From: Kitasatospora sp. NBC_01250
GTDB lineage: Bacteria > Actinomycetota > Actinomycetes > Streptomycetales > Streptomycetaceae
Assembly: GCF_036226465.1 (NCBI RefSeq)
Contig: NZ_CP108476.1
Coordinates: 4,092,001-4,156,000 of the forward strand
DNA length: 64,000 bases
Direction: 5' to 3'
In this document: piece after piece, positions 47,265 through 56,241 of the stretch
How the letters are laid out: every line of letters begins with the position of its first letter
How positions within the stretch are numbered: the first letter of the stretch is position 1
The notes under the pieces: generated by a model
Seen by the model: only the letters and a program-made list of their open reading frames with translations
The model's database searches: none
Told to the model about the DNA's origin: nothing
Program-made: the position numbers and the translations under genes

Positions 47265-47681
47265 ATGCTCCGCACCATGCTCAAGTCCAAGATCCACCGG
47301 GCCACCGTCACCCAGGCCGACCTGCACTACGTCGGCTCGGTGACGGTGGACCAGGACCTGCTCGACGCGGCCGACCTGCTCCCCGGCGAGCTGGTCCACA
47401 TCGTCGACATCAACAACGGCGCCCGGCTGGAGACCTACACCATCGCCGGGCCGCGCGGCACCGGCGTGATAGGCATCAACGGCGCCGCCGCCCGCCTGGT
47501 CCACCCCGGCGACCTGGTGATCCTGATCGCCTACGGGCAGATGGACACCGCCGAGGCCAGGGCCTACCAGCCCAAGGTGGTCTTCGTGGACGCGGAGAAC
47601 AGGATCACCGGCTTCGGTTCCGACGCCGCCGAAGCCCTGCCCGGGACGGACACCCTGCGCGGCGACGCCGTACACGCGTAA
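47265..47681 (+). CDS. panD: Aspartate 1-decarboxylase proenzyme
   Basis: A 138-residue proenzyme that makes beta-alanine from aspartate. The self-cleavage site Gly24-Ser25 is present in HYVGSVTVD; cleavage generates the pyruvoyl cofactor on Ser25. The N-terminal MLRTMLKSKIHRATVTQADL is a family signature, and VIGINGAAARLVHPGD completes the double-psi barrel. ATG 47265 follows AGGAGG. It is between panC and nadB in the cofactor operon. Confidence 0.97.
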   Translation: MLRTMLKSKIHRATVTQADLHYVGSVTVDQDLLDAADLLPGELVHIVDINNGARLETYTIAGPRGTGVIGINGAAARLVHPGDLVILIAYGQMDTAEARAYQPKVVFVDAENRITGFGSDAAEALPGTDTLRGDAVHA

Positions 47682-47703
47682 CACCGGCCGACTGGAGCCT
47701 GAG

Positions 47704-49380
47704 ATGCCTGCGACCCACCGCCTCACCGCACCCGCGCCCGGCTGGACCGCCACGACCGACGTCGTGGTGGTCGGCTCGGGTGTCGCCGGCCTGACGGCCG
47801 CCCTGAACATCCGCACAGCGGGCCTGCGGGTGACGGTGGTCACCAAGGCAGTGCTCGACGAGGGCTCGACCCGCTGGGCCCAGGGCGGTGTCGCCGCCGC
47901 CCTGGGCGAGGGCGACACCCCCGAACAGCACCTGGCCGACACCCTGGTGGCCGGCGCCGGGGTCTGCGACGAGCAGGCCGTGCGGGTGCTGGTCACCGAG
48001 GGCCCCGAGGCGGTGCGCCGCCTGATCGCCCTCGGTGCGGCCTTCGACACCGACGCCGAGGGCGAGATCCTGCTCACCCGCGAGGGCGGCCACCACCGCA
48101 ACCGGATCGTCCACGCGGGCGGCGACGCCACCGGCGCGGAGATATCGCGCGCCCTGGTCGCCGCCGTCCACGCCGACCCCGAGATCGAGCTGATCGAGCA
48201 CGCGCTGGTGCTCGACCTGCTCACCGACGCCGCGGGCCGCACGGCCGGGCTGACCCTGCACGTGATGGGCGAGGGCCAGCGCGACGGGGTGGGCGCGATC
48301 CGGGCCCGGGCCGTGGTGCTGGCCACCGGCGGCATGGGCCAGGTCTTCTCCGCCACCACCAACCCGGCGGTCTCCACCGGCGACGGGGTGGCGCTCGCGC
48401 TGCGGGCCGGCGCCGAGGTGGCCGACCTGGAGTTCGTCCAGTTCCACCCCACCGTCTTCTGGGTCGGCCCGGGGGCCGAGGGCCAGCTGCCGCTGGTCTC
48501 CGAGGCCGTCCGCGGCGAGGGCGCCCACCTGGTGGACGCCGCCGGCACCCGTTTCATGGTCGGCCAGCACGAACTCAACGAGCTGGCCCCGCGTGACATC
48601 GTGGCCAAGGCGATCACCCGGCAGATGGCGGCCCAGGGCGCCGAGCACATGTACCTGGACGGTCGGCACTTCGGCGCGCGGATGTGGGCCGAGCGGTTCC
48701 CCACCATCCTGGCCTCCTGCCGGGCGCACGGCATCGACCCGGTCACCGAGCCGATCCCGGTGGCCCCGGCCGCGCACCACGCCTCCGGCGGGGTGCGCAC
48801 CGACCTGCACGGCCGCACCTCGGTGCCCGGCCTCTACGCCTGCGGCGAGGTGGCCTGCACCGGGGTGCACGGCGCCAACCGGCTGGCGTCCAACTCGCTG
48901 CTCGAAGGCCTGGTCTTCGCCGAGCGGATCGCCCACGACCTGGCCGAGCGCAGCGCGGCCGGCGAACTGCCGCTGCGCGAGGTCGACGTGGCGGCCGCCC
49001 GGGCCGCCACCCCCGTCCCGCTGCCCGCCCCCGAGGCGCGGGCCCGGATCCAGCACCTGATGTCGCGTGGCGCGGGCGTGCTGCGCTCGGCCGGGAGCAT
49101 GGCCGAAGCCGCCGAGGGGCTGGCCGCGCTCGCCGCCGGCGCCGCCGAGCGGGCCGCCGAGCAGAAGCCGGCCGACCCGCGGGTGGAGACCTGGGAGGCG
49201 GCCAACCTGCTGCTGGTCGGCACCGCCCTGGTGGCCGCGGCCGCCCGCCGCACCGAGACCCGCGGCTGCCACTGGCGCGAGGACTTCCCCGACCGCGACG
49301 ACGCCAACTGGCAGCGTCATCTGACCACCGTCCTGGACGCCGCCGGTGTCCGCGTCCGTGAGGAGCACCAGAACCAATGA
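47704..49380 (+). CDS. nadB: L-aspartate oxidase
   Basis: A 558-residue flavoprotein oxidising aspartate to iminoaspartate, the first step of de novo NAD synthesis. The FAD motif is DVVVVGSGVAGLTAALNIRT at the N-terminus. Further blocks are STRWAQGGVAAALG, GGHHRNRIVHAGGDATG, FVQFHPTVFW, HHASGGVRTDLHGRTSVPGL and GANRLASNSLLEGLVFAERI. The C-terminal helical domain is of normal length. nadA, the quinolinate synthase, is not in this window. The stop overlaps nadC (ATGA). Confidence 0.96.
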   Translation: MPATHRLTAPAPGWTATTDVVVVGSGVAGLTAALNIRTAGLRVTVVTKAVLDEGSTRWAQGGVAAALGEGDTPEQHLADTLVAGAGVCDEQAVRVLVTEGPEAVRRLIALGAAFDTDAEGEILLTREGGHHRNRIVHAGGDATGAEISRALVAAVHADPEIELIEHALVLDLLTDAAGRTAGLTLHVMGEGQRDGVGAIRARAVVLATGGMGQVFSATTNPAVSTGDGVALALRAGAEVADLEFVQFHPTVFWVGPGAEGQLPLVSEAVRGEGAHLVDAAGTRFMVGQHELNELAPRDIVAKAITRQMAAQGAEHMYLDGRHFGARMWAERFPTILASCRAHGIDPVTEPIPVAPAAHHASGGVRTDLHGRTSVPGLYACGEVACTGVHGANRLASNSLLEGLVFAERIAHDLAERSAAGELPLREVDVAAARAATPVPLPAPEARARIQHLMSRGAGVLRSAGSMAEAAEGLAALAAGAAERAAEQKPADPRVETWEAANLLLVGTALVAAAARRTETRGCHWREDFPDRDDANWQRHLTTVLDAAGVRVREEHQNQ

Positions 49381-50345
49381 CCCACAGCCACGAGGAACTT
49401 CCGCTGGCCGACCAGGACGGCTGCGGCGCCGGCTGCGGCTGCGCCGACGGCGAGGGCTACGAGACGGGCCTGGACCCGGCGCTGGCCGAGCTGCTGGAGC
49501 AGGCGGGCCTGGACCCGGTCGAGGTCGAGGACATCGCCACCCTGGCGCTGGCCGAGGACCTGGCCGGCGGCGAGGACGTCACCTCGGTGGCCACCGTCCC
49601 CGAGGACGCGGTGGCCACCGCCGACTTCACCGCCCGCGAGGCGGGCGTGGTGGCCGGTCTGCGGATCGCCGAGGCCGTGGTCTCGCTGATCTGCGAGGAG
49701 GAGTTCGAGGTCGAGCGGCACGTCGAGGACGGCGACCGGGTCGAGGCCGGCCAGGTGCTGCTCTCGGTGCGCAGCCGCACCCGCGACCTGCTCACCGCCG
49801 AGCGCAGCGCGCTCAACCTGCTCTGCCACCTGTCCGGCATCGCCACCGCCACCCGCGCCTGGGCCGACGCCCTGGAGGGCACCGGCGCCGCGGTGCGCGA
49901 CACCCGCAAGACCCACCCGGGCCTGCGGGCGCTGCAGAAGTACGCGGTGCGCTGCGGCGGCGGCGTCAACCACCGGATGGCGCTCTCCGACGCCGCGCTG
50001 ATCAAGGACAACCACGTGGTCGCCGCGGGCGGCGTGGCCGAGGCCTTCGCGGCCGTCAAGGCCGCCTACCCCGAGCTGCCGGTGGAGGTCGAGGTGGACA
50101 CCCTGGAGCAGATCCCGCCGGTGCTGGAGCTCGGTGCCGAGCTGATCCTGCTGGACAACTTCACCGTGCCGAAGATGCGCGAGGCGGTGGAGCTGGTGGC
50201 GGGCCGGGCCAAGCTGGAGGCCTCCGGCGGTCTGACCCTGGCCACCGCGCGCGAGGTCGCCGAGACTGGTGTCGACTACCTGGCGGTCGGCGCGATCACC
50301 CACTCGGTGCCGGTCCTGGACATCGGCCTGGACCTGAGGGCCTGA
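49377..50345 (+). CDS. nadC: Nicotinate-nucleotide pyrophosphorylase (carboxylating)
   Basis: A 322-residue type II phosphoribosyltransferase converting quinolinate and PRPP to nicotinate mononucleotide. Core blocks are RNLLCHLSGIATATRAWADA-like (here SALNLLCHLSGIATATRAWA), DTRKTHPGLRALQKYAVRCG, GGGVNHRMALSDAALIKDNH and VEVEVDTLEQ. The C-terminus has GGLTLATAREVAETGVDYLA. Residues 15-25 contain an unusual Cys cluster, DGCGAGCGCADG, not part of the enzyme fold. Its start overlaps nadB by four bases. Confidence 0.96.
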   Translation: MTHSHEELPLADQDGCGAGCGCADGEGYETGLDPALAELLEQAGLDPVEVEDIATLALAEDLAGGEDVTSVATVPEDAVATADFTAREAGVVAGLRIAEAVVSLICEEEFEVERHVEDGDRVEAGQVLLSVRSRTRDLLTAERSALNLLCHLSGIATATRAWADALEGTGAAVRDTRKTHPGLRALQKYAVRCGGGVNHRMALSDAALIKDNHVVAAGGVAEAFAAVKAAYPELPVEVEVDTLEQIPPVLELGAELILLDNFTVPKMREAVELVAGRAKLEASGGLTLATAREVAETGVDYLAVGAITHSVPVLDIGLDLRA

Positions 50346-50403
50346 TCCGGCGGCCGACCCCTGACGACCCTTGACGACCCCTCCGATCCGGAAAGCGGGG
50401 CCC

Positions 50404-51195
50404 ATGCTCCTCACCATCGACGTCGGCAACACCCAGACCACGCTCGGCCTGTTCGACGGTGAGGAGGTCGTCGACCACTGGCGGATCTCCACCGACCCGC
50501 GCCGCACCGCCGATGAACTGGCGGTCCTGATGCAGGGGTTGATGGGCCGCCAGCCCGGTGGCGCGGGCCGCGAGCGGGTGGACGGGCTGGCGATCTGCTC
50601 GTCGGTGCCCGCCGTGCTGCACGAGCTGCGCGAGGTGACCCGCCGCTACTACGGCGACCTGCCCGCGGTGCTGGTGGCCCCCGGCGTCAAGACCGGGGTG
50701 CACGTCCTGATGGACAACCCCAAGGAGGTCGGCGCCGACCGGATCGTCAACGCACTGGCCGCCAACCACCTGTACGGCGGGCCGTGCATCGTGGTCGACT
50801 TCGGCACCGCCACCACCTTCGACGCGATCAACGAGCGCGGCGACTACGTGGGCGGCGCGATCGCCCCCGGCATCGAGATCTCGGTCGAGGCGCTGGGGGT
50901 GCGCGGCGCCCAGCTGCGCAAGATCGAGCTGGCCAAGCCCCGCAATGTGATCGGCAAGAACACCGTGGAGGGCATGCAGTCCGGCGTGCTCTACGGCTTC
51001 GCCGGCCAGGTGGACGGGCTGGTCAGCAGAATGGCCAAGGAGCTCTCGCCCACCGACCCCGAGGACGTCCAGGTGATCGCCACCGGCGGCCTGGCCCCGC
51101 TGGTGCTGGACGAGGCGAGCACCATCGACGTGCACGAGCCCTGGCTGACGCTGATCGGACTGCGACTGGTCTACGAGCGGAACACCGCGAGTTGA
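50404..51195 (+). CDS. coaX: Type III pantothenate kinase
   Basis: A 263-residue ASKHA-fold kinase catalysing the first committed step of CoA synthesis. The phosphate motif is MLLTIDVGNTQTTLGLFDGE, followed by GADRIVNALAANHLYGGPCI, VVDFGTATTFDAI and GGAIAPGIEIS. Unlike CoaA it is not feedback-inhibited by CoA in known cases. ATG 50404 follows GGAAAG; a longer TTG start at 50371 is unlikely. It ends the cofactor operon, placing pantothenate synthesis and use together. Confidence 0.95.
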   Translation: MLLTIDVGNTQTTLGLFDGEEVVDHWRISTDPRRTADELAVLMQGLMGRQPGGAGRERVDGLAICSSVPAVLHELREVTRRYYGDLPAVLVAPGVKTGVHVLMDNPKEVGADRIVNALAANHLYGGPCIVVDFGTATTFDAINERGDYVGGAIAPGIEISVEALGVRGAQLRKIELAKPRNVIGKNTVEGMQSGVLYGFAGQVDGLVSRMAKELSPTDPEDVQVIATGGLAPLVLDEASTIDVHEPWLTLIGLRLVYERNTAS

Positions 51196-51282
51196 CGGAC
51201 CATCAGATATAAGGCTGGGCCATCCGGGCGGCGCCATGCGAGGCATCCCACAAATCGGATATTCCTCACGTAGTGTCAACTT

Positions 51283-52029
51283 ATGCCCACGCCTCACGGA
51301 TCCCGCGGTGGCATGGCCTTCAGCAGCGACGAAGTGCGCGTGCTGCGCCGTGCCCTCGCCCAAGCCCTCCACCCCGCCGTCCCCGCCCAGAGCCCGGCCG
51401 GCCCTCTGCCGGCCGACCTCTGGGTCGAGGACGTCCAGGAGGCGCTCCGACTGGCCGAGGCCATCGACGAGGCCGTCAGCGAGGGCGGCCGGTTGCGTGG
51501 CTTCCTCCTCGCCGAGCTGGTCCGCTACCGGCGCGCCCTGCCCGGCAGCGCCCGCGGCTACCTGGAACGGCTGGAGGAGGCCGTCACCGACGGCTACCTC
51601 CCCGAACCGGACGACCTCGCCGCCCTGCGCGCCCTGGCCAAGCTGCCCTGCGGCCCCGGTGAACGCACCCGCCGCTCCCGCCTGGCCGGCCGCTGCCACG
51701 CCCTGGCCGAGACCGCCATCCGCGAGCGCCTGGCCCGCACCACCGGCCTGCCCCGCCCCACCGTCCCGGGTCCCGCCACCACGCGGCACCTGGCGGCCGT
51801 ACCCAGCCCCCTCAACGACCGAGCCGACCGCGCCGGAGGACCGATCCCGATGAGCACCCCCGCTGGTACCCCCGCCCCCCGCCCGAAGGCCACCGCCCCG
51901 GCCGGCACCGCCGGTGCCCCCGGCACCGGCCGCATCCCCACCCCCGCCGAGCTCTTCGCCCGCCGCCCGGCACCGGTGGTGGTCGCGCAGGCCGAGGAGG
52001 ACGAGGAGCTGGCGACCGGCACCGGCTGA
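51283..52029 (+). CDS. Hypothetical protein, actinobacterial, leaderless
   Basis: A 248-residue protein of unknown function. The N-terminal half is alpha-helical (SSDEVRVLRRALAQALHPAV, LWVEDVQEALRLAEAIDEAV, GGRLRGFLLAELVRYRRAL). The C-terminal third is Pro/Ala/Thr-rich and ends acidic (QAEEDEELATGTG). No signal peptide or membrane segment. ATG 51283 lies six bases after TAGTGT (51271-51276) without a ribosome site, so it is probably leaderless. It is followed by a strong terminator and stands alone. Confidence 0.7.
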   Translation: MPTPHGSRGGMAFSSDEVRVLRRALAQALHPAVPAQSPAGPLPADLWVEDVQEALRLAEAIDEAVSEGGRLRGFLLAELVRYRRALPGSARGYLERLEEAVTDGYLPEPDDLAALRALAKLPCGPGERTRRSRLAGRCHALAETAIRERLARTTGLPRPTVPGPATTRHLAAVPSPLNDRADRAGGPIPMSTPAGTPAPRPKATAPAGTAGAPGTGRIPTPAELFARRPAPVVVAQAEEDEELATGTG

Positions 52030-52056
52030 CGCGCAGCGCTGACGCCCTGGTCCGAA

Positions 52057-52093
52057 CTGCACGCCATCGCCTTCCGCAGGCGGTGGCGTGCAG
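52057..52093. terminator. Terminator after the hypothetical gene at 51283
   Basis: A 16 bp stem with one T-G wobble (CTGCACGCCATCGCCT paired with AGGCGGTGGCGTGCAG), five-base loop, then CGCTTTG. The following 160 bp to the surface-protein gene are AT-rich and hold its promoter region, with TATGGT at about 52213 as a possible -10. Confidence 0.75.
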
Positions 52094-52252
52094 CGCTTTG
52101 TCGATAATGTGATGGCTGCGTTCCTGATTCATGGTCAAGCTTCACTAAAACTTGAGTGCATTTAAGCCACCACTGCCCGAAACTGTCCGATTCGCGCCGT
52201 CACGTCCGCCCCTATGGTCCGCTGGGAATATTCAGCAACCAGGGGGACCCCC

Positions 52253-53893
52253 GTGCTCTCAGTCCGCACCCGCCGCGCCACCGCCGCCGGCGCCACCGCG
52301 CTCACCGCGCTCCTCACCGCCGGCCTGACGGCGCTGCCGGCCCACGCGGCGGCCGGCAAGCTGACCATCAGCGGCGATGCCGCCAACGCACTGGCCGCAG
52401 ACGGCACCCCGAAGCAGGTCCAGCTCCGGATCGACGAGCCCGGCGCGGCCTCGAACGAGGGCCTCACCTACACCTTCGACACCAGCGCGCTGACCGGCAT
52501 CGCCACGTTCCGGCCGAGCGCCAGCTGCAACGTCAAGGGCACCGTCGTCAGCTGCACGGACTCCATGGGGCCGTACGCCGAGGCCCAGCCCCAGCTGAAC
52601 TTCGCGGCGGTCGCCGGCGCCAAGCCCGGCGCCTCCGCGAAGCTCCACCTCACGGCCACCACGGACGACGGGGCCACCACCACCTTCGACACCGCGCTCA
52701 CCGTCGGCGGCACCAAGCTGTCGGTCCAGCAGATCCCGGCGCAGAACGGTGTGAAGATCGGCTCCACCGTGGGCACCGGGCTCGAGATCACCAACAACGG
52801 CACGCTGGCCTCGACCCAGACGAACATCGAGATCTTCTCGTCCGTCGCCCTGCCGTTCCACCAGCAGTACGGCAACTGCAAGTACGGCAAGGACGCCAAC
52901 GGCATCGCCTCGACCGCCGTCTGCACCATAGACACCGGCATCGCGCCGGGCGAGACGGTCCATCTGGACCCGATGCAGTTCGACGTGAGCAGCCAGGCGC
53001 TGGAGGACTTCGTCGAATTCGCGGTGAGCCCGCAGCCGTACGACCTCACCCGCTTCAGCACCGAGACGTTCACCCAGGGCAGCGGCCCCCACCTGACCCT
53101 CGGCAAGCCCGAGACGCCCGGCCAGGGCCCCTCGACCGTCGCCGACCTCGGCACCAACAGCGGGGCGGAACTCGACGTCACCGCCGTCAACCACGCGGAC
53201 TACGTCGCGCTCGGCAGCTGGCAGCCCCAGGCCGGCGGCAAGCAGGGCACCCTGCAGGTCGGCCTGCGCAACGACGGCCCCGCGCTGTACAGCGACCGGG
53301 CCGGCTCCTCGATCGCCGACCTGCAGGTGATCCTGCCCGCCGGGGTCAAGGCCACCACGGTGCCGAGCGGCTGCCTGCTGCAGACGCACCTGACCGACGC
53401 GGCGAACCGCACGATGTACCGCTGCGACACCAAGGACACCCAGCCGGCCGGCTTCAAGATCACCTTCAACTTCGGCATCCAGGTGGACGACCCGAGCGCC
53501 GTGCGCAACGGGCTGGTCGACTTCGTGAACGGTGAGGCGCCGTCCGACTTCGACGCCACCGACAAGCTGGACTTCGACCCGAACCCGGCCAACAACAGCG
53601 TCCAGCTGGCCTTCGGCACCCAGGCCGCCGCCACCCCGAGCGCCGCCCCGACCGGCGCCGCCCCCGTCGCCGCCACCAGCGCCGCGCCGACCACCGCCGC
53701 CCCCGTGGCCCCGGCCACCCCGGCTGCCCGGGCCACCGAGGCCGCCGCGAAGCCGGCCGGCCAGGAGCTCGCCTTCACCGGCGGTGGCTCCGACGCCGGT
53801 GCGATCGCCGCCGCCGGTGGCGCCGCGGTGCTGCTCGGCGCCGGCGCCCTGGTGTACGCCGCCCGTCGCCGCAAGGCCGGCGCGCAGCACTGA
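52253..53893 (+). CDS. Secreted surface protein with LAxTG sorting signal
   Basis: A 546-residue exported protein. The N-terminus has a twin-Arg-containing basic start and a hydrophobic core ending LPAHAAAG, a signal peptidase I site near residue 30. The body (about 32-430) is beta-rich with repeats of asymmetrical Ig/DUF11-like segments, for example NAVRNGLVDFVNGEAPSD-like and TVGTGLEITNNGTLASTQTN. An Ala/Pro/Thr linker follows (about 460-500). The C-terminus is ELAFTGGGSDAG, a membrane helix and ARRRKAG, a sortase E (LAxTG) signal. It is therefore probably anchored to peptidoglycan. GTG 52253 follows AGGGGGA. Confidence 0.85.
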   Translation: MLSVRTRRATAAGATALTALLTAGLTALPAHAAAGKLTISGDAANALAADGTPKQVQLRIDEPGAASNEGLTYTFDTSALTGIATFRPSASCNVKGTVVSCTDSMGPYAEAQPQLNFAAVAGAKPGASAKLHLTATTDDGATTTFDTALTVGGTKLSVQQIPAQNGVKIGSTVGTGLEITNNGTLASTQTNIEIFSSVALPFHQQYGNCKYGKDANGIASTAVCTIDTGIAPGETVHLDPMQFDVSSQALEDFVEFAVSPQPYDLTRFSTETFTQGSGPHLTLGKPETPGQGPSTVADLGTNSGAELDVTAVNHADYVALGSWQPQAGGKQGTLQVGLRNDGPALYSDRAGSSIADLQVILPAGVKATTVPSGCLLQTHLTDAANRTMYRCDTKDTQPAGFKITFNFGIQVDDPSAVRNGLVDFVNGEAPSDFDATDKLDFDPNPANNSVQLAFGTQAAATPSAAPTGAAPVAATSAAPTTAAPVAPATPAARATEAAAKPAGQELAFTGGGSDAGAIAAAGGAAVLLGAGALVYAARRRKAGAQH

Positions 53894-53905
53894 CGGCCAG
53901 GCCGG

Positions 53906-53952
53906 ACACCCCGCCCCGCCGTCCGGAGATATCCGGTGGCGGAGCGGGGTGT
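53906..53952. terminator. Terminator between the surface protein and lysS
   Basis: A 15 bp stem with one mismatch (ACACCCCGCCCCGCC paired with GGCGGAGCGGGGTGT) plus an inner CCGG-N6-CCGG stem, 13 bp after the stop. Its 3' arm ends ten bases before the lysS -10 box. Confidence 0.8.
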
Positions 53953-53973
53953 TTGGCTCGCTACCCTGGTGAG

Positions 53974-55536
53974 GTGAGCGATCAGAGCAGCCTTCCCGCG
54001 ACCGACGACCTTCCCGAGCAGATGCGCGTGAGGCGCGAGAAGCTCGACCGGCTCCGCGCCGCCGGGATCGACCCGTACCCGGTCGGGTTCCCGCGGACCA
54101 CCACCATCGCGGACCTCCGCGCCAAGCACCCGGACCTGCCCGCCGACACCGCCACCGGCGAGCGCGCCGGCATCACCGGGCGCGTGATCCTGGCCCGCAC
54201 CGGCGGCAAGCTCTGCTTCGCCACCCTGCGCGACGGCTCGGGCGACCTGCAGGTGATGCTCTCGCTGGACAAGCTCGGCGAGGAGCGGCTGGCGGCCTGG
54301 AAGAGCGACATCGACCTGGGCGACCAGGTGGGCGTCGAGGGCGAGGTGATCACCTCCAAGCGCGGCGAGCTGAGCGTCATGGTGGACCGCTGGGAGCTCA
54401 CCGCCAAGTGCCTGCGCCCGCTGCCGGACAAGCACAAGGGCCTGACCGACCCGGAGGCCCGGGTCCGCCAGCGGTACGTGGACCTGATCGTCAACCCCGA
54501 GGCCCGCGAGATCCTGCACCTGCGCAGCAAGGTGGTCCGCTCGATCCGCCGCACCTACGAGGAGCGCGGCTACATCGAGGTCGAGACGCCGATGCTGCAG
54601 CCGGTGCACGGCGGCGCCAACGCGCGTCCGTTCAAGACGCACATCAACGCGTACGACATCGACCTCTACATGCGCATCGCCCCCGAGCTGTACCTCAAGC
54701 GGCTGGTGGTCGGCGGCGCCGAGAAGGTCTTCGAGATCAACCGCAACTTCCGCAACGAGGGCGCGGACTCCACCCACAACCCGGAGTTCACCTCGCTGGA
54801 GTCGTACGAGGCGTACGGCGACTACGACACCCAGGCCGAGCTGATCCGCGCGACGATCGTCAACGCGGCCCGCGACGCGCTGGGCACCACGGTGATCAAG
54901 GGCGTCGACGCGCACGGCGTGGAGCACGAGATCGACCTGGCCGAGCCGTGGGAGGAGGTCGGCGTCTACCCGGGCATCTCCGCCCGCCTGGGCAGCGAGG
55001 TGACCCCGCAGACCACCGTCGAGGAGCTGCGCAAGCTCGCCGACGCGGCCGGCGTGCCCTACGAGAAGGAGTGGGGCCACGGGCAGATCGTCCTGGAGAT
55101 GGTCGAGCGCCTGCTGGAGGAGAACGCGATCCGGCCGACCTTCATCAAGGACTACCCGACCGAGGTCTCCCCGCTCACCCGCCAGCACCGCTCGATCCCG
55201 GGCGTGGCGGAGAAGTGGGACCTGGTGATCTTCGGGACCGAGCTGGGCACCGCCTACTCCGAGCTGATCGACCCGGTCGAGCAGCGCGCCCGCCTCACCG
55301 CCCAGTCGCTGCTGGCGGCCGGCGGCGACGTCGAGGCGATGCAGATCGACGAGGACTTCCTGCGGGCGCTGGAGTACGCGATGCCGCCCACCGGCGGCCT
55401 GGGCCTGGGCGTCGACCGCCTGATCATGCTGCTCACCGGCAAGAACATCCGCGAGACGGTGCTCTTCCCGCTGGTGAAGCCGGCCGCAAAGACCACGGGG
55501 ACCGCCGAAAAGACCGAAGAGTCCGAGGGAGAGTGA
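53974..55536 (+). CDS. lysS: Lysyl-tRNA synthetase, class II
   Basis: A 520-residue aminoacyl-tRNA synthetase. The N-terminal OB anticodon-binding domain spans about 60-165 (AGITGRVILARTGGKLCFAT). The class II motif 1 region is YIEVETPMLQPVHGGANARP, motif 2 is FEINRNFRNEGADSTHNPEF, and motif 3 is GGLGLGVDRLIMLLTGKNIR. The C-terminus is extended by about 15 acidic/Lys residues. GTG 53974 lies six bases after TACCCT (53962-53967); GGTGAG in between could still act as a weak ribosome site. The small membrane protein gene follows 4 bp later. Confidence 0.96.
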   Translation: MSDQSSLPATDDLPEQMRVRREKLDRLRAAGIDPYPVGFPRTTTIADLRAKHPDLPADTATGERAGITGRVILARTGGKLCFATLRDGSGDLQVMLSLDKLGEERLAAWKSDIDLGDQVGVEGEVITSKRGELSVMVDRWELTAKCLRPLPDKHKGLTDPEARVRQRYVDLIVNPEAREILHLRSKVVRSIRRTYEERGYIEVETPMLQPVHGGANARPFKTHINAYDIDLYMRIAPELYLKRLVVGGAEKVFEINRNFRNEGADSTHNPEFTSLESYEAYGDYDTQAELIRATIVNAARDALGTTVIKGVDAHGVEHEIDLAEPWEEVGVYPGISARLGSEVTPQTTVEELRKLADAAGVPYEKEWGHGQIVLEMVERLLEENAIRPTFIKDYPTEVSPLTRQHRSIPGVAEKWDLVIFGTELGTAYSELIDPVEQRARLTAQSLLAAGGDVEAMQIDEDFLRALEYAMPPTGGLGLGVDRLIMLLTGKNIRETVLFPLVKPAAKTTGTAEKTEESEGE

Positions 55537-55540
55537 CCTG

Positions 55541-55708
55541 ATGGAGTACATCAGTGCGATCGTGCCGCCGCTGGTGATGGCGATCGGGTTCGGGTTCCTG
55601 GTGCGGGCCATCATCCGCAACCAGGGCGGCGCCCAGAAGAGCAAGGAGGACGCCGCCGCCGACGTGCTGGTCAAGGCCAGTGCCGCGCGCGGTTCGGCGG
55701 CCGAGTAG
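55541..55708 (+). CDS. 55-residue single-helix membrane protein
   Basis: The product begins MEYISAIVPPLVMAIGFGFL, one transmembrane helix, followed by RAIIRNQGG and a charged tail (KSKEDAAADVLVKAS). Its ATG is four bases after the lysS stop, with GAGGGAGAG upstream inside lysS, so it is co-translated with lysS. I do not recognise a functional family; such lysS-linked micro-membrane proteins seem conserved in actinobacteria. A terminator follows 32 bp downstream. Confidence 0.75.
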   Translation: MEYISAIVPPLVMAIGFGFLVRAIIRNQGGAQKSKEDAAADVLVKASAARGSAAE

Positions 55709-55740
55709 CACCGTCGTAGCGCAGGGCCGATCGCTCGGCC

Positions 55741-55773
55741 GCAGGCCGCCTCCCGATTCGGGTGGCGGCCTGC
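55741..55773. terminator. Terminator of the lysS transcript
   Basis: A 10 bp perfect outer stem (GCAGGCCGCC/GGCGGCCTGC) and a CCCG-ATT-CGGG inner stem separated by T-T, followed by GCGCCATT. Confidence 0.8.
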
Positions 55774-55783
55774 GCCATTAAAC

Positions 55784-55802
55784 AGACAAAAGTCTCTAAA
55801 GT
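55784..55802 (+). promoter_or_regulatory. Palindrome and -10 box of the BlaI-type gene
   Basis: AGAC-AAAA-GTCT (55784-55795) ends one base before TAAAGT (55797-55802), which is six bases from the ATG at 55809. A repressor bound here would occlude RNA polymerase, suggesting autorepression by the BlaI-type product. Confidence 0.6.
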
Positions 55803-55808
55803 GGTCGT

Positions 55809-56231
55809 ATGGTGCGCTCGCTCGGCGAACTCGAGAACGCCGTCATGACCCGGGTGTGGCGGTGGAACCGTCCGGTGACGGTTCGCGAGGTTCTGCTCGA
55901 TCTGCGCGCGGAACGCGATATCGCGTACACCACGGTGATGACGGTGCTGGACAAGCTCTACCGAAAGGGCTGGCTGCGCCGCGAGCGCGAGGGGCGGGCC
56001 TATCGATATGCGCCGGTCTCCTCCCGTGAGGCGTACACGGCATCTCTGATGAACGATGCGTGGGCCACCAGCGACAATCCCGCGGCGGCCCTGGTGCACT
56101 TCTTCGGCATGATGTCGGCCGACCAGCGCGCGGCACTGCGCGACGCGCTTCGTGTCACCGGCCCCGACCCTTCGGACGACGGCAATCCGCCCCTTGGCAC
56201 CGATGGGACCGAGCCGGGGCCGACACGATAA
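55809..56231 (+). CDS. BlaI/MecI-family transcriptional repressor, leaderless
   Basis: A 140-residue winged-helix protein. The N-terminal domain reads LGELENAVMTRVWRWNRPVT, then VREVLLDLRAERDIAYTTVM and TVLDKLYRKGWLRRE, the standard BlaI/MecI/CopY recognition region, with the wing GRAYRYAPVSSREAY. A short helical dimerisation part (about 80-115) follows, then a Pro/Gly tail. No BlaR-type sensor protease is encoded nearby. ATG 55809 is six bases after TAAAGT. The next gene, a GNAT enzyme, is 10 bp downstream but has its own -10 box. Confidence 0.9.
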   Translation: MVRSLGELENAVMTRVWRWNRPVTVREVLLDLRAERDIAYTTVMTVLDKLYRKGWLRREREGRAYRYAPVSSREAYTASLMNDAWATSDNPAAALVHFFGMMSADQRAALRDALRVTGPDPSDDGNPPLGTDGTEPGPTR

Positions 56232-56241
56232 CGTCGCGCCC

